Assembly (NCBI RefSeq): GCF_012641435.1
Contig: NZ_JABAIJ010000001.1
Location: 310,001-374,000 of the forward strand
Reading direction: 5' to 3'
DNA: 64,000 nt
Source of the DNA: Rhizobium sp. P38BS-XIX
GTDB lineage: Bacteria; Pseudomonadota; Alphaproteobacteria; Rhizobiales; Rhizobiaceae
Under the pieces are notes generated by a model. The model ran no database searches, was not told where the DNA came from, and saw nothing but the letters and a program-made list of their open reading frames with translations. Both the position numbers and the translations under genes were made by a program. Position 1 is the stretch's first letter, and each line of letters starts with the position of its first letter. Positions 56,392 to 64,000 of this stretch are shown one piece after another.

Positions 56392-57336
56392 ATGACCATT
56401 GCTTTCACATTTCCCGGCCAGGGTAGCCAGGCCGTTGGCATGGGCAAGGATCTTGCCGACAATTTCGCCGAGGCGCGTGCCGTCTTCGAAGAAGTCGATG
56501 AAGCGCTCGGTGAAAAGCTCTCCGACGTCATCTTCAACGGCCCGGAAGAGACGCTGACCCTGACGGCCAATGCGCAGCCCGCGCTGATGGCTGTATCAAT
56601 GGCAGTCATCCGTGTGCTGCAGGCCCGCGGCCTCGATCTGAAGAGCAAGGTCGCCTATGTCGCCGGCCATTCGCTCGGCGAATATTCCGCTCTCTGTGCT
56701 GCTGGCACCTTCTCGCTCGCCGATACGGCACGCCTGCTGCGCATTCGCGGCAACGCGATGCAGGCCGCGGTTCCCGTCGGTGTCGGCGCCATGGCGGCGA
56801 TCATCGGTCTGGAGCATGCCGACGTCATCGCCGTCTGCGCCGAGGCTTCCGCGCTCGGAGCCTGCCAGATCGCCAACGACAATGGCGGCGGTCAGATCGT
56901 CATTTCCGGTGAGAAGGCGCCTGTCGAGAAGGCTGCGGAGCTTGCGACCGGCAAGGGTGCCAAGCGCGCCATTTTGCTGCCGGTCTCCGCTCCCTTCCAT
57001 TCCTCCTTGATGGCTCCGGCCGCCGACGCGATGCGTGAGGCGCTTGCCGGGGTTGCCAAGTCCAATCCGGTCGTGCCTGTCATCGCCAATGTCCGTGCTG
57101 CTCCTGTTACGGATGCCGAAGAGATCGCCAAGCTTCTCGTGGAGCAGGTGACCGGCCAGGTGCGCTGGCGCGAAACGGTCGAATGGTTTGCCGCCAACAA
57201 TGTGACAACATTGTATGAAATTGGCGCGGGCAAGGTGCTGACGGGTCTCGCCCGCCGCATCGACAAGTCGGTGAATGGCATTGCCGTCAACAACGCTGCC
57301 GACATCGACACCGCGCTCGCCGCATTGCTCGGCTGA
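56392..57336 (+). CDS. fabD: malonyl-CoA:ACP transacylase
   Basis: 314-aa enzyme that loads malonyl groups onto acyl carrier protein. The nucleophile is Ser94 in AGHSLGEYSAL, with the catalytic histidine in VSAPFHSSLM and Gln in FPGQGSQAVGMG. ATG 56392 follows ggacgctttaaa. fabG follows 25 bases later. It is divergent from the Tas-like gene. Confidence 0.96.
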   Translation: MTIAFTFPGQGSQAVGMGKDLADNFAEARAVFEEVDEALGEKLSDVIFNGPEETLTLTANAQPALMAVSMAVIRVLQARGLDLKSKVAYVAGHSLGEYSALCAAGTFSLADTARLLRIRGNAMQAAVPVGVGAMAAIIGLEHADVIAVCAEASALGACQIANDNGGGQIVISGEKAPVEKAAELATGKGAKRAILLPVSAPFHSSLMAPAADAMREALAGVAKSNPVVPVIANVRAAPVTDAEEIAKLLVEQVTGQVRWRETVEWFAANNVTTLYEIGAGKVLTGLARRIDKSVNGIAVNNAADIDTALAALLG

Positions 57337-57361
57337 TAAGTTTAAGGAACGAGGGACAAAC

Positions 57362-58099
57362 ATGCTTGATTTGACCGGCCGCAAGGCCCTGGTAACCGGT
57401 GCATCCGGTGGCATCGGCGAAGAAATTGCCCGGCTCCTGCACAAGCAGGGTGCCGTCGTCGGCCTGCACGGCACGCGCGTTGAAAAGCTCGAGGCGCTGG
57501 CCTCCGAACTCGGCGATCGCGTCAAGATCTTTGCGGCCAACCTGTCGGACCGCGACGAGGTGAAGGCGCTCGGTGCCAAGGCCGAAGAAGAACTCGGCGG
57601 CGTCGACATTCTCGTGAACAATGCCGGCATCACCAAGGACGGCCTGTTCGTGCGCATGAGCGACGAAGACTGGGATGCTGTGCTCGAAGTCAACCTGACG
57701 GCCGTCTTCCGTCTGACGCGCGAACTCACCCATCCGATGATGCGCCGCCGCTACGGCCGCATCATCAACATCACCTCGGTCGTTGGCGTCACCGGAAATC
57801 CGGGTCAGGCAAACTACTGCGCTTCCAAGGCCGGCATGATTGGCTTTACCAAGTCGCTGGCGCAGGAAATCGCCACCCGCAACGTCACGGTCAACTGCGT
57901 TGCCCCCGGCTTCATCGAAAGCGCGATGACGGGCAAGCTGAACGACAAGCAGAAGGAAGCCATCATGGGCGCCATCCCCATGAAGCGCATGGGCAACGGC
58001 GCGGAAGTTGCTTCCGCAGTGGCCTACTTGGCGTCTTCGGAAGCCAGCTACGTGACGGGGCAGACCATCCACGTCAACGGCGGCATGGCGATGATCTAA
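57362..58099 (+). CDS. fabG: 3-oxoacyl-ACP reductase
   Basis: 245-aa SDR that reduces 3-oxoacyl-ACP with NADPH. Cofactor loop VTGASGGIGEEIA, NNAG in ILVNNAGITKDGLF, Ser in NITSVVGVTGNPG, and the active YCASKAG. ATG 57362 after ggaacgagggacaaac begins MLDLTGRKALVTGASGG. Together with fabD, acpP and fabF it forms the fatty-acid elongation cluster. Confidence 0.96.
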   Translation: MLDLTGRKALVTGASGGIGEEIARLLHKQGAVVGLHGTRVEKLEALASELGDRVKIFAANLSDRDEVKALGAKAEEELGGVDILVNNAGITKDGLFVRMSDEDWDAVLEVNLTAVFRLTRELTHPMMRRRYGRIINITSVVGVTGNPGQANYCASKAGMIGFTKSLAQEIATRNVTVNCVAPGFIESAMTGKLNDKQKEAIMGAIPMKRMGNGAEVASAVAYLASSEASYVTGQTIHVNGGMAMI

Positions 58100-58386
58100 T
58101 GGAATTGCTGTTGGAGGGAACTTTCGCTCCAATAGCATGTTGAGCAACCCGGAGCCGGCTATTTTCTGGCTTTGCGACGGACTTAAACCGTGTTAAGCGG
58201 GCCATGACTGTGAACAGTCGTCCGGAAAATGCAGACGGACTGGGCCGCATTCATGGCGCCGGACCGGATCTCAATGCCGGGTTGCACGGGTTTGCCAGTG
58301 GCTTCAGGATTGATGCTGCAGGTTTTGAATTAGGGTAGGGATGTCACAAGGCATTCTGATCAGGACATAAGGTCGAGGAAACCGAC

Positions 58387-58623
58387 ATGAGCGATATCGC
58401 AGAACGCGTAAAGAAAATTGTTGTTGATCATCTTGGCGTTGACGCCGACAAGGTTGTTGAAAGCGCAAGCTTCATCGACGATCTGGGTGCGGACTCGCTC
58501 GACACCGTCGAACTGGTCATGGCCTTCGAAGAAGAATTCGGCGTTGAAATCCCGGACGACGCTGCTGACTCGATCCTGACGGTCGGCGACGCTGTAAAGT
58601 TCATTGAAAAGGCTCAGGCCTAA
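58387..58623 (+). CDS. acpP: acyl carrier protein
   Basis: 78-aa acidic carrier of growing acyl chains. The phosphopantetheine site is Ser37 in [22 protein letters not shown] 58387 follows ggtcgaggaaaccgac. The 287 bases upstream probably hold its own promoter, since fabG has a hairpin after its stop. AcpS at 6.2 kb activates it. Confidence 0.97.
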   Translation: MSDIAERVKKIVVDHLGVDADKVVESASFIDDLGADSLDTVELVMAFEEEFGVEIPDDAADSILTVGDAVKFIEKAQA

Positions 58624-58642
58624 TCCTTTGCGCTTTTTGAGG

Positions 58643-58670
58643 GGGCGGGCTGAAGAGTCCGCCCTATTTC
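58643..58670 (+). terminator. terminator of acpP
   Basis: GGGCGGGCT pairs with AGTCCGCCC (one wobble) around GAAG, followed by TATTTCG. A strong stem 20 bases after the stop. Confidence 0.75.
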
Positions 58671-58736
58671 GTCCGGCAAGGTCGGGCGACCTATTGTTAT
58701 ACGCATATCATCATAAAAAGACGGGGTCTGCGGGCG

Positions 58737-59999
58737 ATGAGACGTGTCGTTATCACGGGTACCGGCATGGTATCACCTTTGGGCTGTGGCACTGAGGTGT
58801 CCTGGTCGCGCTTGATCGCCGGCCACAATGGCGCACGCCTCGTGACGGAGTTCGAGGTCGAAGACCTCCCGGCAAAGATCGCTTGCCGCATTCCGGTCGG
58901 CGACGGCACCGACGGCACTTTCAATGCCGACGACTGGATGGAGCCGAAGGAACAGCGCAAGGTCGATCCGTTCATCATCTATGGCATGGCCGCCGCCGAT
59001 ATGGCACTGGCGGACGCCGGATGGCACCCCGCAACGGACGAGGATCAGATCGCGACCGGCGTCATGATCGGCTCCGGCATCGGCGGCCTCGAAGGGATCG
59101 TTGAAGCCGGCTATACGTTGCGCGACAAGGGTCCTCGCCGTATTTCTCCCTTCTTCATTCCAGGCCGCCTCATCAATCTCGTCTCCGGCCAGGTATCCAT
59201 CCGCCACAAGCTGCGCGGCCCGAACCATGCCGTTGTCACCGCATGCTCGACCGGCGCGCACGCCATCGGCGACGCTGCCCGCCTGATCATGCTTGGTGAT
59301 GCCGACGTCATGGTAGCGGGCGGCGCCGAAGCTCCAGTCTGCCGCATCTCGCTGGCCGGCTTTGCCGCCTGCAAGGCGCTGTCGACAGACTACAACGACA
59401 ATCCGCAGAAGGCTTCGCGCCCCTATGACCGCGATCGCGACGGCTTTGTCATGGGCGAGGGCGCCGGCATCGTCGTTCTCGAAGAGCTGGACCATGCCAG
59501 GGCACGCGGCGCCAAGATCTACGCCGAAGTCGTTGGCTACGGCCTTTCCGGCGACGCTCATCATATTACTGCGCCGGCCGAAGATGGTGATGGCGCATTC
59601 CGTTGCATGACTTCGGCCTTGAAGCGTGCCGGACTGACGCCTGATGATGTCGACTACATCAACGCGCACGGCACCTCGACCATGGCCGATACGATCGAAC
59701 TCGGCGCCGTCGAGCGATTGGTCGGCAACGCAGCAGCGAAGATCTCGATGTCCTCCACGAAGTCGGCCACCGGCCATCTTCTTGGCGCTGCGGGCGCGAT
59801 CGAGGCGATCTTCGCCACGCTCGCCATTCGCGACAATATCGCGCCGCCGACGCTCAATTTGGACAATCCGGAGCGCGAAACCGCCATCGATCTGGTTCCG
59901 CACACGGCTCGCAAGCGCGAAATCAACGTCGCACTGTCGAACTCCTTCGGATTTGGCGGCACGAACGCATCGCTTGTCCTGCGTCGTTTTGAGGCTTAA
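58737..59999 (+). CDS. fabF: 3-oxoacyl-ACP synthase II
   Basis: 420-aa condensing enzyme of fatty-acid elongation. Cys in VTACSTGAHAIGD, histidines in INAHGTSTMADTIELG and SATGHLLGAAGAIEAIF form the active site. The start MRRVVITGTGMVSPLGCGTE is typical. It is separated from acpP by a terminator and may have its own promoter. Confidence 0.96.
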   Translation: MRRVVITGTGMVSPLGCGTEVSWSRLIAGHNGARLVTEFEVEDLPAKIACRIPVGDGTDGTFNADDWMEPKEQRKVDPFIIYGMAAADMALADAGWHPATDEDQIATGVMIGSGIGGLEGIVEAGYTLRDKGPRRISPFFIPGRLINLVSGQVSIRHKLRGPNHAVVTACSTGAHAIGDAARLIMLGDADVMVAGGAEAPVCRISLAGFAACKALSTDYNDNPQKASRPYDRDRDGFVMGEGAGIVVLEELDHARARGAKIYAEVVGYGLSGDAHHITAPAEDGDGAFRCMTSALKRAGLTPDDVDYINAHGTSTMADTIELGAVERLVGNAAAKISMSSTKSATGHLLGAAGAIEAIFATLAIRDNIAPPTLNLDNPERETAIDLVPHTARKREINVALSNSFGFGGTNASLVLRRFEA

Positions 60000-60110
60000 T
60001 AACAGCGCGTAATCGTCGAGGCGGGGGTGCCTTTGGCAGTCCCGCTCAAAGTCCTTGATAGCTGCTGCGCCTGCCTCTCGGGAACATGGTGCGGAATGCC
60101 TGATCGGTCG

Positions 60111-60140
60111 AAGGCGGAGCCTGGGTTCCGCCTTATCTTC
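60111..60140 (+). terminator. terminator of fabF
   Basis: AAGGCGGA pairs perfectly with TCCGCCTT around an 8-base loop, followed by ATCTTC. It lies in the 206 bases before mltG. Confidence 0.65.
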
Positions 60141-60205
60141 TGAACCTGTTTTTTGCCGCATTGCTTGGCCAAAGAGCAGGCAATGACAAAAGGGAAGGAT
60201 TGCCG

Positions 60206-61420
60206 GTGAGCGATACGAACCAGAGCAACGGAACTCCGAACGGGCAGAAAGGACCGATTATCCCGAAATCGGCCAATGAAGCCTTGCGTCCGGAGCGTGT
60301 TCCGGATCCGCCCAAGCGTTCGCGCAAAGCTCGCAGTCAGATGGTCATCTTCCTGAACTTCCTGATGACGCTTGTCGTTTTCGTCGTCATTGCGGCCGTT
60401 GCAGGGACCTATTACGCCTTTTCGATCTATCAAAGCCCAGGCCCGCTGACGACCAACACGAATTTCATCGTGCGCAGTGGCGCCGGACTGAACGAAATCG
60501 CCAATCGCCTGGAATCCAACAATATCATCACCGACCAGCGGATCTTCCGCTGGATTACCGCAACGCAGCTGCGTAACAACGAAACGCTGCGGACCGGTGA
60601 GTATGAGATCAAGGCTGGCGCCTCCATGAAGGACATCATGGAGCTGCTGAAATCGGGCAAATCCATCCTTTACTCCGTAACCTTGCCTGAAGGGCTGACG
60701 GTTCGACAGATCTTCAACAAGCTGCAGGCCGACACGGTGCTGGAAGGCGATCTGCCCTCCGCGTTGCCGCCGGAAGGCAGCCTGCGGCCGGATACCTACA
60801 AGTTCACGCGTGGCACCAAGCGCACGGAAATCGTGGAACAAATGGCGGCGGCGCAGACGAAGGTGGTCGATCAGATCTGGGAGAAGCGCGATCAGAGCGT
60901 CCAGCTGGCCAACAAGCAGGACTTCATCACGCTGGCGTCGATCGTCGAAAAGGAAACCGGCCAGGCGGACGAGCGCGCTCACGTCGCTTCCGTCTTCCTC
61001 AATCGCCTTGGCAAGGGGATGCGCCTGCAATCCGATCCGACCATCATCTATGGTCTTTTCGGTGGCGAAGGGAAGCCGTCGGATCGTCCGATCTATCAGT
61101 CGGACCTGAAGAAGGAAACGCCCTACAATACCTACATCATCAAGGGTTTGCCCCCGACGCCGATCGCCAATCCCGGCAAGGATGCGCTTGAGGCGGTCGC
61201 CAATCCCTGGAAGACACAGGACCTCTACTTCGTCGCCGACGGTACGGGCGGCCATGTGTTTGCCGCGACGCTGGAAGAGCACAATGCCAACGTCAAGCGC
61301 TGGCGCAAACTGGTTGCCGAAAAGGGTGAAGATCCAAGCGCTATTGCCGTGGATGGCCAGCCCGACGATGGGACGACGGCACCTGGCTCCGGCACGCAGC
61401 AAAAGAAGAAAACCAACTGA
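60206..61420 (+). CDS. mltG: endolytic murein transglycosylase
   Basis: 404-aa YceG-family enzyme that cuts glycan strands and ends their growth. A polar N terminus, one membrane helix (VIFLNFLMTLVVFVVIAAVAG, about residues 48-68), LysM-like region and the catalytic domain with the glutamate in ASIVEKETGQADERAHVASVFLNRL. GTG 60206 is chosen for its agggaaggattgccg site; an ATG-type upstream frame from 60161 lacks conservation. Confidence 0.94.
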   Translation: MSDTNQSNGTPNGQKGPIIPKSANEALRPERVPDPPKRSRKARSQMVIFLNFLMTLVVFVVIAAVAGTYYAFSIYQSPGPLTTNTNFIVRSGAGLNEIANRLESNNIITDQRIFRWITATQLRNNETLRTGEYEIKAGASMKDIMELLKSGKSILYSVTLPEGLTVRQIFNKLQADTVLEGDLPSALPPEGSLRPDTYKFTRGTKRTEIVEQMAAAQTKVVDQIWEKRDQSVQLANKQDFITLASIVEKETGQADERAHVASVFLNRLGKGMRLQSDPTIIYGLFGGEGKPSDRPIYQSDLKKETPYNTYIIKGLPPTPIANPGKDALEAVANPWKTQDLYFVADGTGGHVFAATLEEHNANVKRWRKLVAEKGEDPSAIAVDGQPDDGTTAPGSGTQQKKKTN

Positions 61421-61529
61421 TCCTTGTTGCGCCATGGCTTCCACGAACCCTTGGCGCGGTTTCACTTTACATTGATCCTCATTCCGATGATTTTCGATGG
61501 ATTGGGGATGGGAATAATCGGAGGCTTGC

Positions 61530-62417
61530 ATGGTATTGCAGTCCATGACCGGCTTTGCCCGGCGTGAGGGAACGAGCGGGCGCGGTCGCTGGGCGTGGGA
61601 ATTGCGGTCAGTCAACGGCAAGGGGCTGGATGTCCGTCTGCGCCTGCCACAAGGGCTTGAACGCACTGAAACAGATGTGCGCAAGCTGATCTCAGATCGG
61701 TTTTCTCGTGGGAATCTCCAGGTTAGCCTGTCGCTTGCCGTTGAAGACAGTCGCGTCGAGGTCGTCGTGAACCAGGATGCGCTGGCGGCCGTGCTGGCAT
61801 TGCGTGATCAGTTGACAGGTATCGTCGATCCCGCGCCGCTGAGGCTTGATAGCCTCATGGCGGTTCGCGGCCTTGTCGAATTCAAGGAAGCCGAGGAAAG
61901 TGAAGAGGCGCTTGCCAAGCGTGATATCGACATAATGGCGGGCCTGACGGCTGCTCTTGCCGATCTTCGTGAGATGAGAGGCAGGGAGGGCGACGCGCTC
62001 GGCCAGATCCTGCTAGGCCATGTCGCCACGATAGAGGGTCTGACGGCAACCATTGAGCGCGATCCCTCACGTTCGCCGCAGGAGATTGCGACACGCCTGG
62101 CGGCACAGGTAGCCATGCTGATCGACGGATCGTCCGGTCTCGATCGTGACAGGCTGCATGCTGAGGCGGCTCTACTGGCCACCAAGGCCGATCTCCGCGA
62201 GGAAATCGATCGGCTGAAGGCGCATGTCGCGGCAGCGAGAGAGCTGATTTCCAAGGGTGGCCCAGTCGGCCGCAAGCTCGATTTTCTTGCACAGGAATTT
62301 AACCGGGAATCGAATACCATCTGTTCGAAATCGAATGCCGCAGCGGTCACAGCCGCCGGTATCGAGCTGAAAGTCGTTATCGACCAGTTCCGCGAACAGG
62401 TCCAGAATTTGGAGTAG
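61530..62417 (+). CDS. yicC: YicC family endoribonuclease-like protein
   Basis: 295-aa protein of the YicC group, recently linked to RNase activity. Blocks are [11 protein letters not shown] at the start, [17 protein letters not shown], and the C-terminal [22 protein letters not shown]. It precedes gmk by 4 bases and is cotranscribed with it, a common pairing. Confidence 0.93.
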   Translation: MVLQSMTGFARREGTSGRGRWAWELRSVNGKGLDVRLRLPQGLERTETDVRKLISDRFSRGNLQVSLSLAVEDSRVEVVVNQDALAAVLALRDQLTGIVDPAPLRLDSLMAVRGLVEFKEAEESEEALAKRDIDIMAGLTAALADLREMRGREGDALGQILLGHVATIEGLTATIERDPSRSPQEIATRLAAQVAMLIDGSSGLDRDRLHAEAALLATKADLREEIDRLKAHVAAARELISKGGPVGRKLDFLAQEFNRESNTICSKSNAAAVTAAGIELKVVIDQFREQVQNLE

Positions 62418-62421
62418 GGCC

Positions 62422-63084
62422 ATGAAGCCGGCGACATCAACATCCGTTCCGATTGCCCGCCGGGGGCTGATGCTAGCGATCTCCTCGCCATCGGGCGCAG
62501 GCAAATCGACAATAGCGCGCACCCTGTTGGACAAGGACAAGCAGGTCAGCCTTTCGGTAAGTGTCACCACCCGGCAGCGCCGGCCGAGCGAAATCGAAGG
62601 CGTGCATTATCATTTCGTCTCGCATCGCGAATTCGAGCGTCTTCGCGATTCCGACTCGCTGCTCGAATGGGCTGAGGTCCACGGCAATTTCTACGGCACG
62701 CCGCGCGAGCCGGTGGAAACCGCGATGGCCGAAGGCCGCGACATGCTTTTCGATATTGATTGGCAGGGTGCCCAGCAGCTTCAGGAAAAGATGCCCGCCG
62801 ATGTCGTTTCCATTTTCGTACTGCCGCCAACCATGACCGAATTGCAGTCGCGCCTGCATCGCCGTGCCGAAGATTCCGAAGAGGTCATCGCCATGCGGCT
62901 TGCCAATTCCCGCGCCGAGATCGGCCACTGGCGCGAGTATGATTACGTCATCGTCAATGACGATCTGAACGTCGCTTTCGATGCGGTGCAGTCGATCGTG
63001 AAGGCCGAGCGCCTGCGCCGCGACCGCAGACACGGGATGTTCGATTTCGTTCGGGATTTGCTCGAAGAGACACCGAAGCTCTAA
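62422..63084 (+). CDS. gmk: guanylate kinase
   Basis: 220-aa enzyme that phosphorylates GMP to GDP. P-loop [16 protein letters not shown]-binding region [20 protein letters not shown], and late [11 protein letters not shown] 12-residue N-terminal extension precedes the fold. It converges with rsmA after 86 bases. Confidence 0.96.
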   Translation: MKPATSTSVPIARRGLMLAISSPSGAGKSTIARTLLDKDKQVSLSVSVTTRQRRPSEIEGVHYHFVSHREFERLRDSDSLLEWAEVHGNFYGTPREPVETAMAEGRDMLFDIDWQGAQQLQEKMPADVVSIFVLPPTMTELQSRLHRRAEDSEEVIAMRLANSRAEIGHWREYDYVIVNDDLNVAFDAVQSIVKAERLRRDRRHGMFDFVRDLLEETPKL

Positions 63085-63170
63085 AGCGCGTCGCGCAAAG
63101 CTTCTAGCGGTCTTGCGATGCGCCTTGCAGAAGATCAGGGATGTCATCGTCTGGATCGCCTCACGGCGGT

Positions 63171-63998
63171 TTACAGGCAATTGGCAAGCCGGCAGAACTC
63201 TTCGACGGAAAGCGTCTCGGCACGCCGTTGTGGATCGATTTCAGCCTTGAGCAGTAATGCTTCGCCGCCGATCGGCTTCAAGCTCTGGCGAAGCATTTTC
63301 CGGCGCTGGCCGAAAGCGGCTTGCGTCACTTTCTCCAACTTCTCGATAGCGCAGGGAATTGGGTTTTCCTTCGGCGTCAGATGCACCACCGTTGACGTGA
63401 CCTTCGGTGGGGGCGTGAAGGCCTGCGGAGATATGTCGAAGGCCATCTGTGCCTGCGTGCGCCAGCCGCAAAGAACGCCCAGTCTACCATAATGATCGTC
63501 GTCTTCGGCTGCGACGATCCGCTGGCCGACTTCCTTCTGGAACATCAAGGTGAGGGATTGCCAGAAGGGAGGCCACTCCGGCGGCAGCAGCCAATTGACG
63601 AGCAGCTGGGTGCCGACATTGTAGGGCAGATTGGCAATGATCTTTACCGGCCCTTGCGGTACGAGCGCCGCAAAATCGGTCTTCAATGCGTCGCCCTCGA
63701 TCACCTCGAGGCGGCCCGGGTAATGATCGGCAATTTCCGCCAGGGCAGGCAGACATCGCGCATCGCGCTCGACAGCAATAACCTTCGCGGCACCGAGCGC
63801 CAGGATGGCGCGGCTAAGGCCACCAGGCCCTGGCCCGACCTCAAAAACGGTAACGCCTTCGAGAGAACCAGCCGTGCGGGCGACTTTCTGTGTCAGGTTG
63901 AGATCAAGAAGAAAATTCTGGCCGAGCGCCTTGCGCGCGTCGAGGCCATGGCGCTGGATGACATCGCGAAGAGGCGGCAAGCCGTCGAGAGCAGCCAT
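63171..63998 (-). CDS. rsmA: 16S rRNA dimethyladenosine transferase
   Basis: 275-aa SAM methyltransferase that dimethylates two adenines at the 3' end of 16S rRNA. It shows [19 protein letters not shown] motif [16 protein letters not shown], and motif IV in [14 protein letters not shown]. The start lies 2 bases from the window edge, so its promoter is not visible. Confidence 0.95.
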   Translation of the reverse strand: MAALDGLPPLRDVIQRHGLDARKALGQNFLLDLNLTQKVARTAGSLEGVTVFEVGPGPGGLSRAILALGAAKVIAVERDARCLPALAEIADHYPGRLEVIEGDALKTDFAALVPQGPVKIIANLPYNVGTQLLVNWLLPPEWPPFWQSLTLMFQKEVGQRIVAAEDDDHYGRLGVLCGWRTQAQMAFDISPQAFTPPPKVTSTVVHLTPKENPIPCAIEKLEKVTQAAFGQRRKMLRQSLKPIGGEALLLKAEIDPQRRAETLSVEEFCRLANCL

Positions 63999-64000
63999 TA

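Noticed and set aside
58183-58196. TTAA-N6-TTAA upstream of acpP
   Set aside because: Off by one from CtrA spacing and 190 bases from the gene; single occurrence without other support.
58204-58338. 44-codon ORF upstream of acpP
   Set aside because: Gly-rich and without a convincing ribosome binding site; likely a chance ORF in the acpP leader.
58773-60161. 462-codon minus-strand ORF opposite fabF
   Set aside because: Antisense shadow; fabF has its Cys-His-His triad intact.

Overview
This window is a stretch of alphaproteobacterial chromosome, most likely from the genus Rhizobium (tropici/leguminosarum/etli side of the Rhizobiaceae). The evidence is GC-rich coding sequence, gene families typical of Rhizobiales (one bifunctional Rel, TIGR02301, DUF2339, DUF3563, citramalate synthase CimA, the PssA/Psd pair), a RIME-like intergenic repeat, and the gene order rpsF-rpsR-DUF2232-rplI-fabD-fabG-acpP-fabF-mltG-yicC-gmk-rsmA. 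I see no phage, plasmid, transposase, CRISPR, rRNA or tRNA. Most of the window is housekeeping chromosome.

Layout. 1-11.6 kb (mostly +): the 3' end of dapA, smpB, a divergent NYN-domain protein, rpoZ, rel, a 49-aa DUF3563 protein, a DUF2062 membrane protein, then acpS-lepB-rnc-era, a Crp/Fnr regulator, a single-domain response regulator and recO. 11.6-16.1 kb (-): a RIME-like repeat, a MOSC protein, an HD phosphohydrolase and a 922-aa DUF2339 polytopic protein. 16.2-18.3 kb (+): two EF-hand proteins flanking a periplasmic Cu/Zn superoxide dismutase. 18.3-24 kb: a coupled operon (PTP-like phosphatase, HD nucleotidase, YgfZ), several small or secreted proteins, a NUDIX hydrolase, YnfA and an SRAP protein. 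24.3-31.2 kb (-): pssA and psd for phosphatidylethanolamine, a class A acid phosphatase, an Atm1-type ABC exporter and a LysM/Ig-like envelope protein. 31.4-38.6 kb: a LOG-family protein, RarD, CimA, a coupled DUF559-GFA-GFA-Pip operon, a perfect 49-bp inverted repeat, and cysS. 38.8-47 kb (mostly -): an SDR, purF, cvpA, radA, a LysE exporter (+), alr and dnaB. 47.3-50.5 kb (+): a MarR/EmrB/EmrA-type efflux operon. 50.6-53 kb (-): the S6-S18-DUF2232-L9 operon with a long leader. 53.4-56.2 kb: a histidine phosphatase, an alpha/beta hydrolase and a Tas-like aldo-keto reductase. 56.4-63.1 kb (+): the fatty-acid synthesis cluster and mltG-yicC-gmk, facing rsmA at the right edge.

The most unusual material is modest. 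(1) The EF-hand pair around sodC shares a C-terminal STYGQYD motif, lacks signal peptides, and has GTTAA-N6/7-TTAAC boxes at nearly the same distance upstream of each gene; this resembles CtrA sites. (2) A perfect 49-bp inverted repeat sits between cysS and a DUF559 gene and appears to supply that gene's ribosome binding site. (3) A 690-aa LysM protein has a mirror-like domain order: helical, Ig, Ig, helical, LysM. I found no convincing new defence or biosynthetic system.
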